64,000 nt of DNA from positions 1 through 64,000 of the forward strand of contig CAJXNI010000004.1 in NCBI GenBank assembly GCA_913057235.1, given 5' to 3'. Made by a program: the position numbers and the translations under genes. The notes beneath the pieces are model-generated. The model made no database searches. It had not been told where the DNA came from and saw only the letters and a list, made by a program, of their open reading frames with translations. Below are positions 25,285 to 33,536 of the stretch, in pieces. This DNA is from an uncultured Bacteroidota bacterium (GTDB taxonomy: Bacteria; Bacteroidota; Bacteroidia; Flavobacteriales; Schleiferiaceae). The stretch's first letter is position 1. Each line of letters starts with the position of its first letter.

Positions 25285-26763
25285 ATGCCTTCAAAAAAAA
25301 CTACTCACTACTTCAGGTTACCATGCTTAGCGCTTGGTTTGGTTTTGGCTTTAGCCGGATGTCGTAAAGGAGAAATTGACGCTAATGGCATTCCTGAAAC
25401 CAAGCTCGCTTTTGAAACCATCAATCGCAGTGGTGATCAAAGGCTCAACTCATCGGTGCGCTTATCTTGGTTTGGCGCCGATAGCGATGGGTACATTGAA
25501 GGTTATGAGATTTCTTTAGACCAAACCAACTGGTTTTACACCACCACTCAAGATTCTGTCTTTCTCTTTGACATCCCAGCTGGACAAGATTCAGCAGACA
25601 TTGACTTTTACGTACGCGCCATAGATAATGACGGCAACGTAGACCCTACCCCTGCCTATTTGCAGGTACCTTTAAAAAATTCACCGCCCACCGCTTCATT
25701 AATTGATGAGCGCAGCCCGGGCGATACCGTATTTATTGCCGCCACTTATTTTTGGTCGGCCGATGACCCTGATGGCACCAATACCCTGGATCAAGTACAA
25801 ATGAAAATTAATGATGGAGACTGGGTAACCATCGACCGGAGTCAAAACCTCATTACCTTTTTGCCCGATACGGGCCAAAGCACAGGCACCGTAAGTTCCC
25901 GCATTTATTACGGCAACAGTACCGCCCCCAGTGGGCAAACCATTGACGGCATCCGTTTAAACGATACCAACCGGGTGTACATTAAAGCCATTGACATTGC
26001 AGAAAGTGAAAGCCCGGTAGACACCAGTGAGGTGTTTTACTTTAGGCCCAAAACACCTGATGTTTCTACCCTATGGGTAAACGGCCACAGTGAGACCCTT
26101 GCCCCTCAGTACCGTGCACTACTCAATGCCAATAACCTAAACTATGACGTGTTAGACCTAGGCAACCAAAGCAGTAACAGCATCCCAAAATATTTTGACC
26201 CTACCGTGCAGCTTATTTTTGCGCAGTACAGTGAGGCCTTTATAAACCTTAGCACCACCAGCATTACCAGCCCTATCACAGGTGAAAGCAACACACTTTT
26301 GGGCTTTTTGGCGCCCGTAATACAGCGCTTTGTAGATCGCAGTTTTAAACCCGGCAAATATTTCATTACCACGTCATTTGATAAATCATCCGATGTAACC
26401 GATCTGGCCACCGTGTATCCTATCCAGGGTTTATCTATTTCTACCGTGCCAGGCAGCCAGGCACGTATTGTTTCAGACAGCAGCTTGGTAGCCACCCAAA
26501 CGGGTAACTACCCCGCTCTGCAGTCCAATAGTGTTCAGTTTGGCATAGTGCCTATTGTACCTAGTACAGATGCCCAAACCTTTTACCGCGCACAGCTTAC
26601 CAAATTCAGAGGTTGGAATGGCCCCACCGATGTGGTGGGCGTACGCAGATTTAGAAATAACCAATTGAACGAAGTCTTTTTTGCGCTGGAACTGCATAAT
26701 TTTCAGAAGAACAGTGCCGCACTGGAACAACTAATAGGCGAAATTTTCAACAATGAGTTTTAA
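25285..26763 (+). CDS. Surface or periplasmic lipoprotein with FN3-like domains
   Basis: A 492-residue lipoprotein. ATG 25285 is preferred over TTG 25276. The signal peptide ends in lipobox LALAGC with Cys26. Residues ~40-140 form an FN3-like domain (VRLSWFGADSDGYIEGYEI ... FYVRAIDNDGNVDP). A second such domain follows (TYFWSADDPDGTNTLDQV ... VYIKAIDIAESESPV). The C-terminal ~230 residues (VSTLWVNGHSETLAPQYRALL onward) resemble an alpha/beta glutamine-amidotransferase-like fold, but no catalytic residues are recognised. The last 11 bases overlap the start of the TonB-dependent receptor gene, which suggests the two proteins work together on the outer membrane. Confidence 0.78.
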   Translation: MPSKKTTHYFRLPCLALGLVLALAGCRKGEIDANGIPETKLAFETINRSGDQRLNSSVRLSWFGADSDGYIEGYEISLDQTNWFYTTTQDSVFLFDIPAGQDSADIDFYVRAIDNDGNVDPTPAYLQVPLKNSPPTASLIDERSPGDTVFIAATYFWSADDPDGTNTLDQVQMKINDGDWVTIDRSQNLITFLPDTGQSTGTVSSRIYYGNSTAPSGQTIDGIRLNDTNRVYIKAIDIAESESPVDTSEVFYFRPKTPDVSTLWVNGHSETLAPQYRALLNANNLNYDVLDLGNQSSNSIPKYFDPTVQLIFAQYSEAFINLSTTSITSPITGESNTLLGFLAPVIQRFVDRSFKPGKYFITTSFDKSSDVTDLATVYPIQGLSISTVPGSQARIVSDSSLVATQTGNYPALQSNSVQFGIVPIVPSTDAQTFYRAQLTKFRGWNGPTDVVGVRRFRNNQLNEVFFALELHNFQKNSAALEQLIGEIFNNEF

Positions 26764-29584
26764 AAAGCTAGTTCTGCTCTTTTCGCTCACGCTCGTTGGC
26801 GGATGGCTACAGGCGCAAAAAGCAGCCTCCCTATCGGGTAAGGTTTTTGATGCAAACAATGGCGATCCCTTAATTGGCGCCAACATAACTATTGTGGGTA
26901 CCTACAAAGGAGCTTCAGCTGATATTAACGGCAACTACGTAATCAATGGCATAAAGCCAGGTGACTACTCCATTAAGGTGCAGTTCATTGGATATGAAAC
27001 CAAGCTATATACCGGTATCACTTTTTCTAATGGCGAGAAGAAAGAACTCACCATTAAACTAAAGGAACAAACCGAGCGGCTGAATGAGGTAACCGTGGTA
27101 GGGCGTAAAGGCCAAATTGACTTGGAAGCGGCCGCCAGTGAGGTGTCTATAACCCAACAGGAAATCGCACAGATGAATGTGCGTGATGTACAAGAGGTGA
27201 TTCAAATGCAGGCGGGTGTGGTTAAAACCCCCGATGGCTTGCAAATTAGAGGCGCCCGCGTATATGAAACCGAATACATTGTAGACGGTATTTCGGCCCA
27301 GGATCCATTGGCCGGTACAGGCTTTGGAGTAGATGTAAACAGTTCAGCCATTTCCAGCGTAGACCTTATAACCGGGGGTGTAGGCGCTGAGTATGGGGGC
27401 GGTAGTTCTGGCGTGGTGAACACCAAAATTAGAGAAGGCGGTGAAAAGTTTGAAATCAGCGGAAGCTACCAAAGAGATAACCTGGGTGACCCCAGTGTAG
27501 CCACCTCTTTCAATACCGATCGCATGGAGCTAAACGTTTCCACGCCCCTTACCAAGAACAAAAAATTTACGCTTTTTGCCAGCGGAAGCGTATTCTTAAC
27601 AGATGAGTATTTCCCCAATCAAGCCGATCAACTAAACAGTTCGCTTTTTAGTAATAACCCTGAGTTTTGGGCTCCGCGCCAAACCAACTCCTACACCAAC
27701 ACGGTTAAGCTGAGCTATAAAATTGCTTCGGGTACCAAAATAACCTTAACCAACCAGCACTCACTAAATATTAACCAAAACACACGTACCCTGCAAATAG
27801 TAGGTTTTGACGCTATTTTGGCGCCCGGCTACCAATACGCCCGCTCCAATAATTTAGATAATGCCACCACCTACACGCATCACAGTAACCTTACCGCTCT
27901 TAACCTTAATCACCTCATCAACAAACGCTGGGGCTTAAGTTTCTCGGCTGGCCGGCTCTTCACCAACCTTAGAGCCGATGCCAATGGCCGCCCTTTCCGC
28001 ACGGAAACGGTAGACCAAATTCTAGACGAGGACAATATAATTACCTACCCGGTGGGACTTTTTAATCCGGGTGACCCCACCGGTATTTACTTTGTAAACG
28101 CAGGAGACGGTCTGGTAAATAACGGGGGTATTACGCCCGTTTGGCACGATCACTACGCCCAGGAGTACACTTTTAATGCAAAGGCTACCTACATTCCCAA
28201 CCAAAACAACGAGCTCAGTTTTGGTATCCAAAACACGTTTACAGAATACCAATGGGTAGACGTCTCGCGGCCCTGGGTGGGGGCACCCATTCAAATCAAT
28301 GACTCGGTTTCTACCCAAAGTGTGAGCATCGGTTCCAGCAACGACATTTGGGCGGTAAACCCCATTGAGGGCGGCATTTTTGTGCAGGATAAAATTACCT
28401 ACAAAGGCATCATTGCTACCTTAGGCCTGCGTATGAATTACTGGGCACCCGGTAAGTTTGCCGATGATGCCGTAAACGATCCCACTGCCCCGGTGATTGA
28501 TCAAGTGCGTAAAGACTATTTAGACAAGACTTCCGAGGTTTTTGGCCTTCGCTGGAAAGCCCGCCTGCTCCCAAAAATTAATGTGAGCTTCCCGGTAACG
28601 GAAAACAACGTGCTGTATTTCAACTACGGCCACAGTATGCGCTTGCCGCACCCACGCTTCCTTTATGCTGGTTTAGACCCCACCTACCAAGATCGCTCTT
28701 TCCTTTCTAGTTTGGGTAACCCCGATATTGACCCGGAAGTAAATGTGAGCTATGAAATTGGTCTGAAATCCAAGCTTACGCAAGATTTAGCCCTTACCCT
28801 TACTGCTTTTAACAACAACCGCTTTGATTACATTGTATCGCGCAGGGTAATTGTGGAAGACCAAACCGGCCGCCCCACCACTAAAAACTTTTACATTAAC
28901 CAAGACTACGCTAAAATTTACGGTCTGGAGGTAGGGCTGAATTACCGCATTGGTCAGTACCTAAGAACTTTTAGCAACGTGGCCTACCAAGTGGCCCGCG
29001 GTAAATCAAACTCGGCCCGTGAGTCTTCTTTGCAAATAGAGCAAAATGGCGAAGTGCCCCTTACGCAAGAGCAGTTTCTAGCCTTTGACCGGCCCTGGAA
29101 TATTAATGCCGGTATTGTGTTTGCCCCAGATAGTACGCTGCCTATTTTAGGAGCAGATCTCACGGGCTTCACCGCCTTTTTAAGCTACCAGTTCACTTCT
29201 GGATTCAGGTATACTCCGCACCGGCAAATTGGTACCAATGAATTAGGGCGCCCGCAGTATGAACCCATAATTGATCAGTTTTTGCAGGCTACCGCTGAGC
29301 CCTGGAATAACTTTGATTTAAAATTACGCTACAACATTCCTACTGGCCTTAAAAAAGGAAAAGGGGTTTCCGTTTCGCTGGAAATTCGCAACCTCTTAGA
29401 TGCCCGTAATTCTCAAATTGTGAACCCCGTTACTGGCCGAGCCTACCGTTTTGGTGATGACGTTCCGCTTGAATGGCGAGACCCCCGTTTCAATGGGCCA
29501 CAGGAAAGGGGCTTAGACCCACGCAACCCCGCACGTTACCTGGCTCCACGTCAAATTTTATACGGAATAGAATTTAGGTTTTAG
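26753..29584 (+). CDS. TonB-dependent receptor with CarboxypepD-regulatory-like domain
   Basis: A 943-residue outer-membrane receptor with signal peptide MSFKKLVLLFSLTLVGGWLQAQ. Residues ~26-105 are a CarboxypepD_reg-like Ig domain (LSGKVFDANNGDPLIGANI). The plug spans about 120-240 (VIQMQAGVVKTPDGLQIRGA, VDLITGGVGAEYGGGSSGVV). The rest is a 22-strand barrel ending in Phe (GIEFRF). Such receptors import large substrates with energy from TonB; in Bacteroidota they usually pair with a surface lipoprotein, but no SusD homolog is here. It overlaps the preceding lipoprotein gene by 11 bases and lies 2 bases before a PorV-like gene. Confidence 0.93.
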   Translation: MSFKKLVLLFSLTLVGGWLQAQKAASLSGKVFDANNGDPLIGANITIVGTYKGASADINGNYVINGIKPGDYSIKVQFIGYETKLYTGITFSNGEKKELTIKLKEQTERLNEVTVVGRKGQIDLEAAASEVSITQQEIAQMNVRDVQEVIQMQAGVVKTPDGLQIRGARVYETEYIVDGISAQDPLAGTGFGVDVNSSAISSVDLITGGVGAEYGGGSSGVVNTKIREGGEKFEISGSYQRDNLGDPSVATSFNTDRMELNVSTPLTKNKKFTLFASGSVFLTDEYFPNQADQLNSSLFSNNPEFWAPRQTNSYTNTVKLSYKIASGTKITLTNQHSLNINQNTRTLQIVGFDAILAPGYQYARSNNLDNATTYTHHSNLTALNLNHLINKRWGLSFSAGRLFTNLRADANGRPFRTETVDQILDEDNIITYPVGLFNPGDPTGIYFVNAGDGLVNNGGITPVWHDHYAQEYTFNAKATYIPNQNNELSFGIQNTFTEYQWVDVSRPWVGAPIQINDSVSTQSVSIGSSNDIWAVNPIEGGIFVQDKITYKGIIATLGLRMNYWAPGKFADDAVNDPTAPVIDQVRKDYLDKTSEVFGLRWKARLLPKINVSFPVTENNVLYFNYGHSMRLPHPRFLYAGLDPTYQDRSFLSSLGNPDIDPEVNVSYEIGLKSKLTQDLALTLTAFNNNRFDYIVSRRVIVEDQTGRPTTKNFYINQDYAKIYGLEVGLNYRIGQYLRTFSNVAYQVARGKSNSARESSLQIEQNGEVPLTQEQFLAFDRPWNINAGIVFAPDSTLPILGADLTGFTAFLSYQFTSGFRYTPHRQIGTNELGRPQYEPIIDQFLQATAEPWNNFDLKLRYNIPTGLKKGKGVSVSLEIRNLLDARNSQIVNPVTGRAYRFGDDVPLEWRDPRFNGPQERGLDPRNPARYLAPRQILYGIEFRF

Positions 29585-29586
29585 GC

Positions 29587-30600
29587 ATGAAAAATATCGC
29601 ATATCTAATACTTACCGCTATCCTAGCCTTAAACCTGGCCCACGGCCAAATTCTCCCCAACTTTGGTGGTGAGCGCGCGGGTTTATCGGCCTTGAGCTTT
29701 CTAAAAAATGATATGAGCACCCGCTCTTTAGCCATGGGTGGTGCCAGTGTGGCCCTTTCGGGCGATGGCTACAGTAGCCAAAACAACCCTGCTGCCCTGG
29801 TAGATTTAGAAAACACCACCTATACCCTGAGCCACCTGTTTTTAGGCGGAGGCGTGAACCAATCTTTTGTAGCCGCCAATTACCCTTTGGATGATAAAGT
29901 AAGTACCCTCTCGTTTAGTTTAAATTCACTGAACAGTGGGGAAATGGAAGAACGTACCGAGTTTATGCCCATGGGTACGGGACGTCAGGTTTTTGTGACC
30001 AACCTGGCCGTGGGGGCCACCTACAGCCGCCAGTTATCTTCACTTTTTAGTGCGGGTGTAACGGTAAAGTATGTGTACGAAGGCATTGCCAATTACCACA
30101 ACAGCACCGCCACGGTAGACGTGGCCTTTTTGTACAACACGGATTATAAAGACTTGAAATTTGCGGTAATGGTGCAGAATTTCGGGGGCAACTCTGCCTT
30201 AAATTCCAATGATGATATACCGGTAACTTTCAACCGCAATACCGGGGTTGAGCTAGACGCCAACACGGTGCCCACGGTTTTTAAATTAGGGATGAGTATT
30301 ACTCCGTACAAAACCGATATGCACAGCCTTACTACCAGCTTGCAATTGAACCACCCCAATGACAATGCTGAAAACTACCGTTTGGGCGTTGAGTACAACC
30401 TTAAAGATTTATTCTTTGCCCGGGCTGGTTACCGCATTAGCGTGCGCCACCAACACATCCCCACCTTTGGCTTTGGGGTAAAAGCCCGCTTAGGGGGTTT
30501 GCCCTTTACCATAGACTATGCCGCCAACCCCACCAACTTTTTGGGTATGCAGCACGGTTTGGGTCTTCAAATTGAACTATTAAGCAATAACAGCCGGTAA
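29587..30600 (+). CDS. PorV/PorQ family outer-membrane protein
   Basis: A 337-residue beta-barrel protein of the PorV/PorQ family (FadL-related). It has a signal peptide (MKNIAYLILTAILALNLAHGQ). The family signature follows: GLSALSFLKNDMSTRSLAMGG, then SQNNPAALVDL. Later strands (TVKYVYEGIANYHNSTATVD, AGYRISVRHQH, LGLQIELL) fit a barrel. In T9SS, PorV shuttles cargo from the translocon to the surface attachment complex, and PorQ helps in sorting. This copy lies among cargo and receptor genes, not among T9SS core genes, so it may serve this locus specifically. Its stop is followed directly by the next ATG. Confidence 0.85.
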   Translation: MKNIAYLILTAILALNLAHGQILPNFGGERAGLSALSFLKNDMSTRSLAMGGASVALSGDGYSSQNNPAALVDLENTTYTLSHLFLGGGVNQSFVAANYPLDDKVSTLSFSLNSLNSGEMEERTEFMPMGTGRQVFVTNLAVGATYSRQLSSLFSAGVTVKYVYEGIANYHNSTATVDVAFLYNTDYKDLKFAVMVQNFGGNSALNSNDDIPVTFNRNTGVELDANTVPTVFKLGMSITPYKTDMHSLTTSLQLNHPNDNAENYRLGVEYNLKDLFFARAGYRISVRHQHIPTFGFGVKARLGGLPFTIDYAANPTNFLGMQHGLGLQIELLSNNSR

Positions 30601-31824
30601 ATGAAAACTATCAAAAGCATATTCGGCTTCTTAGCCCTGGTGCTATTCTTTAGCAGCTGTGAAGATTACTTGGGTAAAAAAACCGATTTAGATTTTATAG
30701 ACATTCCACCCGATAACACTGTGCGGGACATTGCCTACGTGCCCATTTTTCCGGTGTTAGACAATTTTAGCCGGCCGGTAGACATAACCACCGGATTTGA
30801 TGAATTGCTTTACATAGCAGATGAAGCGGCAGGAGAAGTAATTGCCATGGATGAGGCCGGTAATGTTTTAGCGCGTAAAGCCATACCGGGCGCGAAAGCC
30901 GTGGTGCAAGACCGCAAGTTTGACCTGCTGGTAATTGGTACCAAAGACACTATTGTGAATGCCGGTGGTAGAGACACTTCCTTAACTCTTTCAGCTATTT
31001 ACCGCCTGCGCCTGGTGGGGAATGGTTACAACCTGAACAATGCCGAAGTGGTAAACACCATAGTTCACCCATTTTACTACACCCAAAACAATCCGGTAGA
31101 CAAAACTATTGAGCAGGTGAGCTTTCAAGATATTGCCATTATTGGGAATAACAGTGACCCCAACCAAAACAATCAGTTTTATGTAACCCGCCAGGGGCAA
31201 GGCTCATCCGGACCACTAGGGCCCAATGATGCGGTGCTGTATTTCAGTAATGAAGACGAGTTTATCTCACCCATCTCAGTACAAACCTCAGCTGGTTTTT
31301 TCAATGATTATTTTCAAGACCCCAGCGGTATTTTCACCCTCACACAACCTCCGCAGCTTAGCGCTCAAGGCGGAAGAGACTTTGTGTACACCTCATTGGA
31401 TCCCAATAATGCCTTAAAGGTGCAGTACATTGAATTTATTGAAGGGGAGTTTGGCGCAGAATACCGCCCTAAGATTTTAGCTTCCGCTGATACCAGTCAG
31501 GCTGATGGCTTTATCAATAGCCCTAATAAATTTAGTAGGCCGGTAGATGCTACCTTAGCGGGAGACGGAAGTCAGTTTATTTTTGTGGTAGATACAGACA
31601 CCGATTCCTTGTATCAGTTTTCATTTACAGGTTTTGAAGGCGTTTTGCCGCCCCCGGCCGCCAATATTGATCGGTATCAAAAAGCCAGTTTTGGAGGCAC
31701 GGGTTCCAGCGCCACGCAGTTTAGGGATCCCACGTCAGTGGCGTACTTTAAAAATATAGTGTACGTAGCTGATGCCGGGAATGGACGAATTTTGCGTTTT
31801 AAACTCACGCTGGATTTTGATTAA
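30601..31824 (+). CDS. NHL-repeat beta-propeller lipoprotein
   Basis: A 407-residue lipoprotein whose signal peptide ends in lipobox FFSSC with Cys20. The rest reads as a beta-propeller of NHL-like blades: FSRPVDITTGFDELLYIADE, FSRPVDATLAGDGSQFIFVVD and FRDPTSVAYFKNIVYVADAGNGRILRF, each with the pattern of a phrase such as 'rPvdva' followed by a 'yvaDag' strand. Propellers of this kind bind proteins or glycans; no catalytic residues are recognised. It starts immediately after the PorV-like gene stop (no gap) and is the last gene of the unit. No good terminator follows; a new promoter appears at 31907. Confidence 0.82.
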   Translation: MKTIKSIFGFLALVLFFSSCEDYLGKKTDLDFIDIPPDNTVRDIAYVPIFPVLDNFSRPVDITTGFDELLYIADEAAGEVIAMDEAGNVLARKAIPGAKAVVQDRKFDLLVIGTKDTIVNAGGRDTSLTLSAIYRLRLVGNGYNLNNAEVVNTIVHPFYYTQNNPVDKTIEQVSFQDIAIIGNNSDPNQNNQFYVTRQGQGSSGPLGPNDAVLYFSNEDEFISPISVQTSAGFFNDYFQDPSGIFTLTQPPQLSAQGGRDFVYTSLDPNNALKVQYIEFIEGEFGAEYRPKILASADTSQADGFINSPNKFSRPVDATLAGDGSQFIFVVDTDTDSLYQFSFTGFEGVLPPPAANIDRYQKASFGGTGSSATQFRDPTSVAYFKNIVYVADAGNGRILRFKLTLDFD

Positions 31825-31906
31825 AACGTAAACTAGCTAAAGGGCTCCTTTACTCATTTAGGCTAATACCAGAAGCAGTAGAGTAGCACAGCTGCAAAAG
31901 TTTATT

Positions 31907-31914
31907 TACTTTTG
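31907..31914 (+). promoter_or_regulatory. -7 box TACTTTTG for the 31923-34537 operon
   Basis: An exact TAnnTTTG match 8 bases before ATG 31923, implying an almost leaderless message. Confidence 0.55.
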
Positions 31915-31922
31915 AGTTTGGT

Positions 31923-32333
31923 ATGCGAAGTTATTTGACGTCAATAGCATTTATTCTATTTCTGGCTTTCAGTCTTTCAGGCTTCAGCCAGAAAGGACCC
32001 GGCAGTGGTAGTGCTCCGGCAACTTGCCCTTTATATGTTCCTAAAGCCTTTACACCAAATGGCGATGATTTGAACGAAACCTTCCTCATCCGCGTAAGCG
32101 AAAGCTGCCAAATTGAAAGCTATAGCATTACCATTTTTGACCGCTGGGGCCAAGTAGTTTATGAGAGCAACAGTCTGCTTGAATCTCAGGCCTGGAATGG
32201 GAAAATTAGGGGCAGTGACGCCCGCCCCGGGGTGTACATGTATAAGATTACGGCAAAACTCCTTCCGGTTAATAGCCCTACCGGCAAAAGCGAAGTAAAG
32301 AACCTTCAGGGTAGCCTGGTACTGCTTCGTTAG
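31923..32333 (+). CDS. Small secreted protein made of a T9SS type B sorting domain
   Basis: A 136-residue protein with a signal peptide (MRSYLTSIAFILFLAFSLSGFSQ), a ~12-residue Gly/Ser spacer, and then only a type B (gliding-motility-associated, CHU_C) C-terminal domain. The domain motifs are VPKAFTPNGDDLNE at 39-52, ITIFDRWGQVVYES near 76-89, WNGKIRG and GVYMYKI. Normally this ~90-residue domain ends proteins of several hundred to thousands of residues, so a protein with no cargo is unusual. It is the first gene of an operon with a DUF2141 protein, a putative outer-membrane protein and an S41 peptidase. Function is unknown. Confidence 0.85.
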   Translation: MRSYLTSIAFILFLAFSLSGFSQKGPGSGSAPATCPLYVPKAFTPNGDDLNETFLIRVSESCQIESYSITIFDRWGQVVYESNSLLESQAWNGKIRGSDARPGVYMYKITAKLLPVNSPTGKSEVKNLQGSLVLLR

Positions 32334-32341
32334 CTTTGCGG

Positions 32342-32755
32342 ATGCTGCAATACTTCAAAACACTTGGAATCTTTTTGGCCCTTTTTGGGACACTTCAAAT
32401 GATGGCCCAGGCAGAAAATCACAAGCTCAGCATTTCATTTACGGGTTTAAGTTCTGCCAAAGGCAATCTCATGCTTAAAGTAAGTGATGCAGCGGGCGAA
32501 GAGGTCCTTAAAAAAGTAGTGCCACTGGAAAGCCAAGGTCCCACGGTGCGTTTAAGCTTACCCAAAGGAAACTATGCCATTGCCGCCTTTCATGATGAAA
32601 ATGGCAACAAAAAACTAGACCGAAATTTTGCCGGCCTACCCAAAGAGAAATACGGATTTAGCAATAATGTTAGGGGTACTTTTGGCCCACCTGCTTTAGT
32701 CAACCAACTCATAAAATTAGCCGGTGAATTGGAAATTGAAATCCGCCTGGAGTAG
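32342..32755 (+). CDS. DUF2141 family exported protein
   Basis: A 137-residue protein starting at ATG 32342 (the frame can also be opened two codons earlier at TTG 32336). It has a signal peptide (MLQYFKTLGIFLALFGTLQMMAQA) and matches DUF2141: LSISFTGLSSAKGNLMLKVSD, then the family hallmark YAIAAFHDENGNKKLDRNFAGLPKEKYGFS, shown here in part (FHDENGNKKLDRN). The HDxNxNxxLD pattern could bind calcium. Family function is unknown. It begins 8 bases after the sorting-domain gene, and its last 32 bases overlap the next gene. Confidence 0.87.
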   Translation: MLQYFKTLGIFLALFGTLQMMAQAENHKLSISFTGLSSAKGNLMLKVSDAAGEEVLKKVVPLESQGPTVRLSLPKGNYAIAAFHDENGNKKLDRNFAGLPKEKYGFSNNVRGTFGPPALVNQLIKLAGELEIEIRLE

Positions 32756-33536
32756 AGGCATTTTTATAATCCTACTCACAAATTGTGGCTTTAATGCCCA
32801 CAGTCAGTCTCTTTTTCAAGGCCATTATCTACCCTTTGCCCTAGGCTTCAACTCAGAATTGTTTACAGATGACTTTTATGGGCCCACGCGCTACCGTACT
32901 GCATCGGCTATAGCCCAATTGGGATGGGTGGAGCAACAAGAGAACTACCAAAACAACCTCTACTTAAGCGGTGGCTATGGCTTGGGCAGCCTTGATCAGC
33001 CAACCAGCAATGACCGGCACATGCAAAATATTCCCGCTAGTCTCCATTATAGTTTGCGGTTTAAAGTGGCTGAAGCCGATGGTCAAAAGCATACTTTTTG
33101 GTTTGGTTTGCTCAATCAAAATACCTTCAACTACAGAATTAATAATCGCTTTGGCAATAGCAACACTAACGTATCGGGGCTTTTTTCTTACGGGCTTAGC
33201 GGTTCTTACCAATTAAACGCAGAAGCCCCAAACCTTTTTAAGAAAGCAATTGCCACGCGTTATGGATTACAGTTTGATGTAAATGTACCCATTGGCTCTT
33301 ATGTGTTACGCCCGGGTTATGTCACTCAAATGCCTAATGGAGATTTTGGCCTAAGTGAACATCTTTTTTGGGGAGACTTTTTCCACCTTAATTTTAGATC
33401 TGCCTTGGTTATTGCTTTAAGCAACGGCAATCAGTTAAGGCTAATTTACAACTGGGACTTTGTTGAAGTAAATAAGCTACACCTGTACCAACAAGGCCGG
33501 CATCAACTCTTTTTGGCTTTATACACCAAACTATGA
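32724..33536 (+). CDS. Putative outer-membrane protein
   Basis: About 270 residues, rich in Tyr/Asn/Gln with alternating-strand texture (NNLYLSGGYGLGSL, LHYSLRFKVAEADG, FWFGLLNQNTFNYRINN, LRLIYNWDFVEVN). It resembles a small beta-barrel but no family is recognised. No ATG fits: GTG 32724 or TTG 32736 give a hydrophobic export signal (IFIILLTNCGFNAHSQ), while later starts would lose it. The start therefore lies inside the upstream DUF2141 gene. The stop overlaps the next ATG by four bases (ATGA). The context suggests envelope function linked to the other proteins of the operon. Confidence 0.65.
   Translation: MNWKLKSAWSRGIFIILLTNCGFNAHSQSLFQGHYLPFALGFNSELFTDDFYGPTRYRTASAIAQLGWVEQQENYQNNLYLSGGYGLGSLDQPTSNDRHMQNIPASLHYSLRFKVAEADGQKHTFWFGLLNQNTFNYRINNRFGNSNTNVSGLFSYGLSGSYQLNAEAPNLFKKAIATRYGLQFDVNVPIGSYVLRPGYVTQMPNGDFGLSEHLFWGDFFHLNFRSALVIALSNGNQLRLIYNWDFVEVNKLHLYQQGRHQLFLALYTKL

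Noticed and set aside
26753-31824. Polysaccharide utilisation locus (SusC/SusD)
   Set aside because: The receptor has no SusD-like partner and no glycoside hydrolase is in the operon.
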